Source of the DNA: Gymnopilus junonius
Lineage: Eukaryota; Basidiomycota; Agaricomycetes; Agaricales; Galerinaceae
Direction of reading: 5' to 3'
Assembly: GCA_015501075.1 (NCBI GenBank)
Contig: JADNYJ010000603.1
Location: forward strand, 1-18,768
Length of the DNA: 18,768 nucleotides
Made by a program: the position numbers and the translations under genes. Below are positions 1 through 8,630 of the stretch, piece after piece. Every line of letters begins with the position of its first letter. Position 1 is the first letter of the stretch. A model generated the notes under the pieces. It was not told where the DNA came from. It saw nothing but the letters and a program-made list of their open reading frames with translations, and searched no databases.

Positions 1-382
1 CAGACCAATGGCGCTGCGGTATAAAAGGGCTAATGTAACACATCGTATGCTTTATTTGCCATTTTCCTCCTCCTTCAGCTCACTTGTTGCGCGTGACTAC
101 CAGCTGACCTCAAGGCTACGTTCCAACTCCAGATCTTAGGCGTCAAAAAGAACCCTCAATCCCCAATGTACACACAACTCGGAGTCATGACCAAAGGCAC
201 TGTCATCGAAGTTAACGTGTCAGAGCTTGGGTTGGTTACAGCAGGAGGAAAAGTTGTCTTTGGAAAATATGCCCAGATAACCAATAACCCAGAAAATGAC
301 GGCTGTATAAATGCCGTTCTACGTATGTCCCTCGTATGCTTGAATTCTTTTCTTTACCGACCTTTCCGTTACAGTTGTCTGA
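1..382 (+). CDS. NSA2: Ribosome biogenesis protein NSA2, 3' end (partial)
   Basis: Nucleolar factor of the eS8-like family that associates with pre-60S particles and is needed for 27S pre-rRNA processing. Only the last 89 residues lie in the window; the gene is cut by the left edge. Exons read 1-44, 104-322 and 375-382, the first base finishing an earlier codon. The joined reading contains [48 protein letters not shown] and [15 protein letters not shown] followed by TGA. This matches the nearly invariant C-terminus of NSA2/TINP1, including the final LLV. The introns 45-103 and 323-374 are GT-AG. Reading straight through the second intron would replace the conserved LLV with an unrelated tail, so the 8-nt last exon (T-TGT-CTGA region at 375-382) is well supported. 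Identity is confident from the motifs; the N-terminal part is not visible. Confidence 0.95.
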
Positions 383-661
383 TCAAATGGTCAATATGTC
401 TGTATCCAACTCGATTTTTGATGCCATGATGAACTCCATAATGAAAGGACATTGTCCATTGCCGGTGTTAAGAAAACGGCAGTCTATACCCTGTCGACGC
501 ACATCCTCCAAGCCGTTCAGAACAATTTTTGTATTTTAGTAATTTACTGTAGTCAATCATATTGCTAGCATGTCATACCACAACAATACAACCTCTCTGC
601 GTTGATGGAAGAATTCATCCTATGTAGTGCACGTGAATTTTATCGTTGATAATCTACATCC
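383..661. other. Intergenic spacer NSA2-SDHAF4
   Basis: It must contain the 3' UTR of NSA2 and the promoter of SDHAF4, which lie head to tail. A CACGTG E-box-type hexamer is at 630-635, about 27 bp before the SDHAF4 ATG, which may place it inside the 5' UTR. I see no coding potential; the short open frame over 336-539 only reads through NSA2's last intron and 3' UTR. Confidence 0.5.
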
Positions 662-976
662 ATGTTTCTACGCACCTCCTCTAGTAGGGTAATGTCCCTC
701 TTCATTCGTCATGTTTCTCTCAACCGTCCTGCTCCTCTTCCTCTTCCGATCGAAGACCAACGTGAATTCGAGGAACTGCAGCGCAAAGCCCAGACTACAT
801 CTGCAATTGACGGCCTCGCCGTTCATCCAGATGCTCAGCAGCCTTCACCCGAATTCGACGGAGATGTCAATCCAATCACTGGTGAACAAGGAGGTCCAAA
901 GCGCGAACCCATCAAGCGCTCAACAGCTGACCCGGGAGGAGATTGGAGTTTCAAGGGCAGGGTGTCTGATTTTTAG
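662..976 (+). CDS. SDH8: Succinate dehydrogenase assembly factor 4 (Sdh8/SDHAF4, DUF1674)
   Basis: Small mitochondrial matrix protein that binds flavinylated SdhA and promotes its assembly with SdhB in respiratory complex II. The gene is a single 104-residue exon, near the human length of about 108. The C-terminal 45 or so residues carry the DUF1674 signature: a DGDVNPITGEQGGPKREP block, a DW pair, and the terminal FKGRVSDF, which is the family hallmark at the extreme C-terminus. The first 30 residues are rich in Arg and Ser with no acidic residue (MFLRTSSSRVMSLFIRHVSL), which fits a mitochondrial presequence. The ATG at 662 is chosen because it gives this presequence; a second in-frame Met is at residue 11. 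The gene is convergent with SmD3. The symbol follows the yeast name. I infer function from family membership only. Confidence 0.93.
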   Translation: MFLRTSSSRVMSLFIRHVSLNRPAPLPLPIEDQREFEELQRKAQTTSAIDGLAVHPDAQQPSPEFDGDVNPITGEQGGPKREPIKRSTADPGGDWSFKGRVSDF

Positions 977-1316
977 AGGCTCAGAGAGCACGATGCTCGG
1001 TAGGTATTTAGTCGTCATGGACAGCATGTCTACTAACGATGAACTTCACCCATTCATTTCTACATGAAGAGGCCCAACTATAAGTAAAGATCATCGGATG
1101 TCAACATACGATGCCAGTCTTTCATGTGTTTATTTCAGTCTGTTCCAAGAACTTACAAATGTCAAAATTCCAAGTAATACATATTAATATCAAAACACGA
1201 TGAAACTTTTGGGTTACATCGACGACGCGAACTGCCTCAGGGAGATTAATTGAATGGACCTCATAAAACAATCTGTCTGCAGCAGCAAAATCGATTGGCA
1301 ATCGCTGTTTGTTCTT
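977..1316. other. Convergent 3' intergenic region SDHAF4 / SmD3
   Basis: 340 bp between two stop codons facing each other. It should hold both 3' UTRs. It is moderately AT-rich, with poly(A)-signal-like stretches such as AATATCAAAA near 1190. I see no open frame with protein-family character and no RNA gene. Confidence 0.4.
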
Positions 1317-2010
1317 CTATCTTCTGATTCCTCTGGCAGGGGGTGCAACACCACGTCCACGTCGGGCTGGATCACATTGAAAAGTATCAGTGTGACTGCA
1401 CAGCAGCGCTGATTAAGAAACATACCGTTGGCTAGTGATTGTTAAAGGGACAATAGAAAATGGAAGTTGAGATGAGTTCTGTGTAATGTGATAGATGAAT
1501 AGCAGATTTTGCTTACCCCGCATGATTGTTGCGCGACCTCTTGCAGTCCCAATTCCACGCCCTCTCATAGCATTTGGCCCAACTCGTTTAAACCTGCCAG
1601 CAGGTGAGGGTAAGTCAAGAAAAAGTGAGAGACATTGAGTTAGACTAACGGGGAAAAAAAATAGGGCTTACATTGGAGCATTTTGCAGCATGTCTGGCAC
1701 AATAAAGAAGCGAATCATGCTCCCTCGGATGTAGACTTGATCTAGCTGGGAAACGCGTCCATCACGTCCTGTTACAGTGATATCTTTCAGAGAGATATTC
1801 AGGTTATCCTCGGCTTCAAAGGCAGAATAAGTCCGTGGAATAGAGAGAAGAGAGATATATCAGCTCCTTCGTCTACTTCTGCGTGAACTGCAGCGCACCT
1901 TCCGCGAGTTTTCCTCTGTAAAGTTGACCCGTCTTCAGCTCGACAGTGATGATATGTCCTAGCGACTCGTGCAGAAGTTTTATGGGGACGCCCAAGCCTG
2001 CGTTTGCCAT
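1317..2010 (-). CDS. SMD3: Small nuclear ribonucleoprotein Sm D3
   Basis: Core Sm-ring protein of the U1, U2, U4 and U5 snRNPs. Exons on the minus strand are 2010-1899, 1813-1672, 1593-1517, 1431-1426 and 1366-1317; they sum to 387 nt, giving 128 residues and TAG (human about 126). The start reads [20 protein letters not shown], which matches the family's GVPIKLLHE opening. Sm motif 1 continues with [20 protein letters not shown], and Sm motif 2 is [18 protein letters not shown]. After NAPMFKR comes an Arg/Gly-rich tail ([20 protein letters not shown], then [14 protein letters not shown]) of the kind methylated on arginine in SmD proteins. The fourth exon is only 6 nt (CCAACG) and supplies part of the RANARR segment. 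Skipping it also keeps the frame, giving RARR. All introns are GT-AG (85, 78, 85 and 59 nt). Identification is confident; the microexon is inferred from splice signals and the expected sequence. Confidence 0.93.
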
Positions 2011-2386
2011 GTCTGTGAGTGAGTTGCAAAGCAACTTAGTCTTAGAGATAGCCTTATGTTTGGTCTAGCGGGCTTTGATCAACACAATAGTTATTCAAAA
2101 ATAAGTATATAATTATTACTTGTCCCCGACTTTATCACGTGAGTGATAGAAAGGGTTCCCGCCAATGTCGGTCTGAGCTTTCCCACGGTCTCGAACTATG
2201 CAGCATACTAAGATTTATTCACTTTTCTTCTATCTGAACTGCAAATTTTTTAGCTTACAAAAATTTCAACATTTTCTGCATTACATATTTTACTATAGAA
2301 GTAACATAATTACCCTTCAGCTGGCCGCGAGGAGTCAACCGAAGGTTGGCGACGAGCGGCCAGCAGTAAACTCACATTTCACGTAG
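2011..2386. other. SmD3 upstream region with a strong hairpin
   Basis: Upstream region of SmD3, which reads leftward from 2010. An 8-bp palindrome TCACGTGA lies at 2135-2142, about 125 bp before the SmD3 ATG, itself inside a TATCAC/GTGATA inverted pair (candidate promoter element, unproven). At 2321-2363 a GC-rich hairpin stands out from the AT-rich surroundings. Its outer stem is CTGGCCGC/GCGGCCAG, its inner stem CAACC/GGTTG, and its loop GAA. The open frame 2198-2386 has no recognisable protein character. The last 8 bp (2387-2394) of the spacer are the left target-site duplication of the hAT-type element. Confidence 0.45.
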
Positions 2387-2394
2387 ATCTTGAA
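2387..2394. repeat. Left 8-bp target-site duplication ATCTTGAA
   Basis: Identical to 2968-2975 and directly abutting the terminal inverted repeats. It fits the loose nTnnnnAn preference described for hAT insertion sites. Confidence 0.88.
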
Positions 2395-2967
2395 CAGTGT
2401 TGTATTCTAAGGGGTTATTAACCCCAAATTTTTTTCTTAAGCCTTAAGTCTTAAAAATCACCCTTAATTAAGGCTTGATTCTAAGGCGTTATTAATGGTT
2501 CAGCTAAAAATAGCAACTCAGCTTAATGTCGAGGTTTTGACTTCCATTGACTAGTTTCTTCAACTTTCTTGGGACTCCTCCACTCAATTCAATGTCTGAA
2601 TAGATGTATTGTTTGCAGAACCCATATCATTGACTCAGAGCCATAGGAGATTGAGCATACAAAGGGCCTCTAAGCATGCATCTCACCTATGCAGATATAA
2701 TACTCAACCAGAATGACCTATAAAATCAAAGTTGAAAGGTCCCTGAGACACAAATATTTGCTAGGAGATACTATCCAACAATCATTCCATCAGAGCCTCA
2801 AAATATTCCTTGACAAGGCAGTCAATTGTTGATCAATTGTATTAAGTAATGCTGATGTTAAGGGTTAATTAGGGCTTATCTTCATCTTGGATTGATTCTA
2901 AGTCTTAACCTTAATATGTTATTAAGCCTTAAACATTAATAATGTTTAAGCCTTAGGTATAACACTG
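2395..2967. mobile_element. Non-autonomous hAT-type DNA transposon (MITE-like), 573 bp
   Basis: The element begins CAGTGTTGTATTCTAAGG. The reverse complement of its right end begins CAGTGTTATACCTAAGG, so the terminal inverted repeats are about 17-18 bp with one or two mismatches and one gap. It is flanked by a perfect 8-bp direct repeat, ATCTTGAA (2387-2394 and 2968-2975). The CAGTG terminus plus 8-bp duplication is the classical signature of the hAT superfamily. Just inside each end is a palindrome: GGGGTTA-T-TAACCCC at 2411-2425 and an 11-bp-arm palindrome at 2928-2950. Around both are repeated CTTAAG/CCTTAA-type motifs that resemble subterminal transposase-binding repeats. No transposase frame exists, so mobilisation would need an autonomous relative elsewhere. 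The intact duplication suggests a fairly recent insertion. Superfamily assignment is inference from the ends. Confidence 0.85.
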
Positions 2968-2975
2968 ATCTTGAA
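2968..2975. repeat. Right 8-bp target-site duplication ATCTTGAA
   Basis: Exact copy of 2387-2394, immediately after the right terminus ...AACACTG of the hAT-type element. Confidence 0.88.
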
Positions 2976-3371
2976 AGGATGCAAATGGCGCTGATTGTAA
3001 GTATTTACTGAGAAAGATAGAGTCGGGGATTGGCGCTTGCGCCGCTACGGGATGGGCTTAATCGTCATTTCGGACGCGCTGAGAGGCTTTACAGGTGCTT
3101 GGTTACAGTGACAAGATCAGGACAGATGTGGATAGGTAGAGTTATTTGGATAAGTATGAGCAAAGTATAAGATTTGTGATTTTAGGCTACTTATGTATTC
3201 AATGATTAGCTAAGTTCATCACTTCAGACAGAGCTATTGCAGAGCTGAGGTTACGATAGCTTTCAGAAGTCCGTAGGAAATGCTTGCGCTGGATCACCAG
3301 TTTGGTTATATACTGTAACCCGTTGCCGACTAATAGTAAGCAAATAATGCGCGACGATAGTCGAGATGCTT
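2976..3371. other. Intergenic region between hAT-type element and CLC 3' end
   Basis: 396 bp with no open frame of protein character. A 12-bp palindrome GGCGCTTGCGCC-like segment is near 3032-3043. The right part should hold the CLC 3' UTR, since CLC ends leftward at 3372. I see no RNA gene. Confidence 0.4.
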
Positions 3372-6300
3372 TCATTCATGATTTTTTTCCTCGAAATCGC
3401 TTAAGAATGCAAGCCATGTCTTTTTGTCGATGACTCCCTCATCTAGTAAGACAACTGTGGGTCAGTCGTTCACATAGAAATTGCAGGACTTACATAGTCC
3501 TTTGGTATCTGTTATGATCACGTATCTTGCTCCAAGTTTGACGAATATTTGATGAACAAGCTCCATAGGGGAGTTGTTGGCCAATGTCAGTGGTGCCTTC
3601 AATTTCTACGGCGTAAGTGGCAGAACGCGTAAGTAAACCGTGTTCGTACCTGGTCCATATACGGAGTGAAGTCAAAGGGATCCACAGGTAATGTGACGTG
3701 ACTGGGTTCTGGCAACGATGAAAAGGAGGAAGATGCTAGCTGGTGATAATAGGCTGTATGGAAGTGGATTTCGTTCTCCGTGTCATTGGACACCAAACCT
3801 GCAAAATTTGGTCACACGTTATTGAAATGATATTAAGTAAAACAAATCATACTAAGCGCATGGTCGAGTTCGTTTGCGCCTATATAACCCACCATCCGGA
3901 AATCTTCATCGTCATCATTTCGTAGTATGGGGAACCCACCGTCATCTGCTCCGGAGGAGGTTAAACTAACCAACTGAGTTTTCAGACTTTCAACTGTATT
4001 CTTTCTATCCAATCTAATGACTTCTGCGTCACGAGAAATCTAACGCACATGAGTGTATGCAGCAAGGTTTATCCCCCTCTAGACTTACCATGTCATTGAT
4101 TTGAAGATTGCCCCAAAGGTATTCATGCTTGGAATCTAGATAGGGCAATTCATTGAGCTCTATGACGAGGTCATATATGCCTTTCGGTTCAAGGGCATCG
4201 GCAACAGTCTTTGCAACAAGAACTGAAAGCATAACAGGAACAGCGTAAGTTAAAGTGTCGGTAAGCTCGAACATGATAACGGCCAGGGAAACGGTAGTAC
4301 GCTGCGGATTCGAATCAGAAATTGTTGAATTTGAATAAAGTGAAACTGACTGTTACACCAGATAGCGCGGCTGCAGCTCCAACCATCGCATACAAACCCG
4401 GAATGATGCCTACGTAGCTCGATCATCGATTAGTCAACCGATGGAATGATGCTTGTGTTATCTCACAATCCATGTTGTTACCACATGCCTGGAAGAAAGG
4501 TGACTCAGGATTTCTCATTTGAAGCCATTGCATAGCGATTCCCATGATTCGACCTGCGCAAGCCCCAACACCCAATGTCGGAATAAATATCCCAGCAGGT
4601 AATTTGATTCCAAAGGTGATGATAGTCAAGCAAGCCTTGACTACCATGGCCACAGAAATAGAGCGGATCACGGGCCAGATGTGTTGGAATGAGCCTGGAT
4701 TAACGATGCAAAGTCCTGAGTGGGTGTTTCCCGAACCGGTGTGGCACCCTGCAAAGAGGTTGTAGATAAGTTCAGTACCGCCCATTCTTGTATAGGGGTT
4801 GAGGAAGCAAAAAATCGATGTGAAGAATGTGATCTACAAGTAATCAGCATAACATAGCGCATATGGCTCCAATAACTTGCCAGTAAGACCTCTAAAATCG
4901 GATGCGTCGCTAAGAATGTTTTGTCGCGTACGTGCTTGCTCCATTGGTAATTAAGCTTTGAGAAGTAGGCCCCGTATAACCCCTGCGCGACTTTCAGTCT
5001 ACCGATGATGCTTTAAAGCCGAAGTGATCGTACACCAAATATCGCGAGAATTACGAAAGGAACAAGTTCCCAAGCGTGCCAATCCTGGACACCCGTAAGC
5101 GTGTCTTCGCATATAAAGAAGCAGGTTGACCTTGTCGTACGTGACTTGGAACAGTACAAGTTTGCCAGTTCCAAATGGATCAAGTACCTTCAAAGTTATA
5201 GCAGCAATCATGGCGCAGAAAAAACTGGCAGACTAAGGTCAACGACATCTTCTGCGCAAAGAAGTACTGACAAACCTTCTCCACATGACCTTATGGCTGT
5301 TGTTTTAAACCCACAGCAAAGAGAATCAAAAGAATCGTACCTTCGGTGGGAAGAAATAAGACACCTCTTCCAAGCTGAATAATGTTCCACCAATAGGAGC
5401 TCCAAATGCTACTGCAACGCCGGCGGCACATGCAGCACTGAGAATTTCACGACGTTTAGCTGCGAGGTGGTTAATATGATAAAAGTTCACTGCAAGTTGA
5501 TATCCCCAATACCTTCATTATTCTCGTACTTCGTAGCAAATCGGCTGACGATGTTACCGACGCAACTAGCGATATGAACAAATGGGCCTTCTTTTCCCAA
5601 CGACAATCCTGATGCCACAGCCAGCGCAAGGCCCACAGATTTTGTAAACAATGTTCGACCCCCAAGGTAACCATGTATCACGAAGCCTGTCCAAATTCAC
5701 ATTATAGGATCTGGAAGACATTGGTCAAGCTTCTCACCGGAGAGGATCGTTTTAATTTCAGGAATACCACTTCCAGCGGCCTAGCATTGTTGTTAGTCTC
5801 CTAACCAACGAGAGAATCAAATCAGACATACGTAGTACATCTCCTTCCTTTTGGGTTCTTGGATGACCTTGGAGCTTTTGGAACCAGAGTTGGAATCGAC
5901 AAGAGTAGGCATTTCCTTGCGCGTCGTAAATGTAGTCGAAGCGGTTAAGTAAATGGTAAGTAAACATGAAACAAGTGCAAGAAGAAGCTGCAATGTCAAA
6001 GTCAGAAATGTATTGTCGTGGACAATAAGCAAAGAAGCTACCGCGATGCAAGTATAAAAAACATATTCCATCGCACTGTCCTCGTTGTTATGATCAGATA
6101 CGAAAGCAGCCGACCAGGTCCTCCAAGCTGGGCAAAGGTCTGCAAGTGGATTGTTGATACTGGTCCGAATAAAATCATTATCCACCAGTTGAGGACAGCA
6201 GAAACGTTTTGCCTTCCACCATGAGCGGAAACAATACCCTTCCTTGAGATCGAACAATAACTGCTCGCTGCGGACAACCATGAAGGCAACCAGAGCTGTT

Positions 6301-6867
6301 AAAAAGCCAACAATGGTTACGATTATCCAACCAAGGCTTCTATCAAATGAGAGACGAATGCGTGATCGAATAGATTTGCGCCTCCTGAGTTTCGAGAAAC
6401 GGCAGAATTCTTGATAGCATCATGCAGCCAATCGATAGAAGTGAATGAAGTATACCATACTCGAATACCGTTGACCTTGGCGTCTGCATCAGGTGCTTCT
6501 CCATTATTTGTGTGTAAGGGTTCGTCGTAGGTGGATATTGGTCGCGTGTTGAATCGAGCGAACGAAATATCACGGAAAGTCGATGGTACGTTTACAAGGG
6601 AATTTGAACGTACTCGTTGAAGACTGTTGACAATCGACAACTGCGACAGATTGCGTCGGACAATGGATGCCTTGCTAAAGATCCGGCGCTGCCCAGGGAG
6701 TGTACCATATGAGCGTCCTGTACTAGCTGGAGATTCAAGGGACTATTCTCATTCGGAGGTAGTCCTTGATCACTGGATGCTTGGTGGGTTGGGTTTGACG
6801 TTGCACTCGTACCCGTATCCCGCCGTATCGGGACTTGCTTTTGTGCATCAAGTTCTGCACCAGACAT
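3372..6867 (-). CDS. CLC-family chloride channel / Cl-/H+ exchanger with C-terminal CBS domains (one frameshift)
   Basis: Membrane transporter of the Gef1/ClC-3-5 type, expected in Golgi-endosomal or vacuolar membranes, where it balances charge during acidification. Minus-strand exons: 6867-6813, 6726-6042, 5987-5832, 5780-5738, 5686-5513, 5459-5341, 5289-5276, 5224-5131, 5084-5034, 4982-4881, 4833-4467, 4409-4351, 4301-4089, 4039-3853, 3798-3650, 3605-3494, 3442-3372. The three CLC selectivity signatures are present: GSGIPE (about residue 302), GKEGPFVH (about 344) and PAGIFIP. Gating Glu is about E346 and the proton Glu (SLEE) about E403, so exchange rather than channel activity is inferred. 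Two CBS repeats fill the last 190 or so residues. Total is about 883 residues after allowing one missing base at 6401-6402, where [10 protein letters not shown] runs into the wrong frame before [10 protein letters not shown]. The seventh exon is 14 nt. The intron 4880-4834 is GC-AG. The ATG at 6867 with an 86-nt first intron is the best start I found. Confidence 0.93.
4834..4880 (-). other. GC-AG intron in CLC gene
   Basis: The donor reads CTG|GCAAGT, the usual consensus for GC introns, and the acceptor TTGTAG. Removing these 47 nt joins HPILEVLL to [14 protein letters not shown] in frame, as CLC homologues require. The nearby GT at 4876-4875 does not give the right phase. Confidence 0.82.
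5276..5289 (-). other. 14-nt microexon in CLC gene
   Basis: GTCATGTGGAGAAG encodes VMWR plus two bases of Ser. It lies between two introns of 51 nt each (5340-5290 and 5275-5225). It restores the family sequence [22 protein letters not shown]. Leaving it out would break the frame. Confidence 0.88.
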
Positions 6868-6953
6868 TTACGGTTAGAGTTCGGTTGGCCGACTTTCAAT
6901 TCTTTAAAAGGATTGGCTTCACAACCATGTCTTCTGATCCCATCAAATACTTA

Positions 6954-8306
6954 TTAACTGTCCAATAACTGCAAAAATTTAAAACGAATTATACTATGGT
7001 CTAGAAGAATCGACATTGTTCGAATTTTGAGGGAACTACTACCATTATTTGCTCCTACTCCAAGTGTATTACCTCTGTTCACTAGCGAATTCAAAACCAT
7101 AGCGAGCCCACTCATCTGAGTGTTTTGCAATAGTGACACATTAATTTCGAGACTTAAAATCGTCCCATTGGCCGTCGAACCTCGCAGCACCGCAGGGGGT
7201 TGGGGTTGACCCTCGGGAGGAAGGGATGCAGCTGATACTGGCGTAATACCCAAAGCGTGCAATGCCGGCAGTGAAGCGACGGGAAGTTGCACGGGGATAG
7301 CCCCAGTCGATTGGTATGGGGCATAATTTGTGGATGCTTGTGTCGCAGGAGAAACAGTAAAAGTAGAGACAGTAGGAGCCGGGGCTGGATTCCCATATGC
7401 TTGAGTGTACGAGTATGGATATCCCCGATAGTAGTGAGATTGGAGGGCAGGTACCACTCCCTGTGGTGTAGCACTGAACTGTGACATGCGCACAACATTA
7501 TTAGTTGCTCGCTTTTCCCTTTCTAGCCGTTCAGCCTCTGTTCGAGCGTTGCGTAATTCGCTTGCAACCCACGCATTCTCCGACCTGTCAGCATCTAGGA
7601 CAACCTGGGCCAGATAATAAGCCTGATCGTCGGGTGCTAGACGCTGGCAGAAAACAAGTTCAGAATGATTAAAAATGAATGCCTCGACGTTACACTACCT
7701 GGCCCGAACGCAGTTTAAGCTTCCGAAAACGATCATGTAGGGCTTCACGCCTTTTTACACACTCCAATGCCGATCGGGTAACTAAACAATCTCTGAGCGT
7801 AAGATAAAATGAGGAGAGTAAACATTTTACACTCAATGTCCGTCCAGTCACAGGAAGCCCTTTCTTTTCCTTTGCAAGAAATGACAGTTCGCATGTCCTC
7901 TTTTGGTTGCTGAAATATGTGGTAGGGAAGCAGACGATTAATGGCATCCAACTCGTCGACGAAAGGCGAGTCAATATCGGGATGAGAAATGGAGTCTTGG
8001 TCGTGATCAAGATGTGAATGAAGTCTAAGAGTATACAATAGTCTGTGAAGAACAACGGAATGCACATTAACAGACACTCACGAACCTGGAAATATTTCCA
8101 TTCATGTATTCAAGTTCTTCTGGAGGTCGTTTAAGCTTGGGAACTGCAGTTTGATTGAAAGCAACCTGCTGATGTCCACGACCTGCTGATGTTCCTGCGG
8201 AAGTTGAAACATTGTCATCTGCAGCGACCGAAGTATCCGTCTGAAATGGGAAGACAGCGAGGTTCTGGTCATGTTGGAGGCTACTAGTAAATGAACCAGC
8301 CGACAT
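6954..8306 (-). CDS. GLTSCR1/BICRA-domain protein, putative SWI/SNF complex subunit
   Basis: Minus-strand exons: 8306-8086, 8042-7831, 7781-7699 and 7643-6954, totalling 401 residues. The recognised block is DELDAINRLLPYHIFQQP (about residues 103-120) followed by a basic helix ALECVKRREALHDRFRKLK (about 148-166). This is the GLTSCR1 conserved domain found in human BICRA/BICRAL of the non-canonical BAF complex and in fungal homologues. A charged, coiled-coil-like helix follows (VVLDADRSENAW to ERLEREKRATNN), then a low-complexity Pro/Gln/Ser/Ala tail. The first intron is only 43 nt with a GTTCGT donor; a GTGAGT donor 4 nt further on gives the wrong phase. The last 25 residues look non-coding: an alternative GT at the GANNG codon with acceptor TTTTTGCAG would end the protein at TGA 6943-6945 instead. 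Chromatin function is inferred from the domain only. The CLC ATG is just 86 bp downstream on the same strand. Confidence 0.82.
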
Positions 8307-8630
8307 CCTTCGAAATACCCTTTGTTGAGGTTTGGACGTTATTGTGCTCGTGACCTATAATGAAACTTTAGGGCAGGACTAAATATTTATCAGGATGAGT
8401 AGAGATATTTGAGTGCTACCTCATATTACCCAAGCAAGTGCTTTTTGAACAATAATGTGTTCCAAATGAAAGACGTACTCACTTAAAGAACATCGTATTC
8501 CATTCTATGCAAAGTATGTACCAAATGAACAGTGATTGTGCAGCAGTCGTTACACCACTACCAAGAAACCATGAAAGCCAGATATGAAGCTCGATTGAAC
8601 TTTCGATTATCGTTAGTCAAACGTAGCATT
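8307..8630. other. Spacer between APC8 and the GLTSCR1-domain gene
   Basis: Both genes run leftward, so this 324-bp stretch carries the APC8 3' UTR and the promoter and 5' UTR of the GLTSCR1-domain gene. I see no additional gene, repeat or clear promoter motif. Confidence 0.4.

Noticed and set aside
1214..2029. Two minus-strand open frames (1214-1423 and 1799-2029) as separate small genes
   Set aside because: They run through SmD3 introns in the wrong frame; the spliced SmD3 reading explains the region fully.
2198..2386. 62-codon plus-strand open frame
   Set aside because: Phe/Tyr/Ile-rich composition typical of AT-rich spacer, overlaps the hairpin and has no family character.
5101..5382. 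Plus-strand open frame opposite CLC (also 6018-6224, 6627-6968, 4544-4765)
   Set aside because: Shadows of CLC exons and introns on the opposite strand; no independent coding signal.
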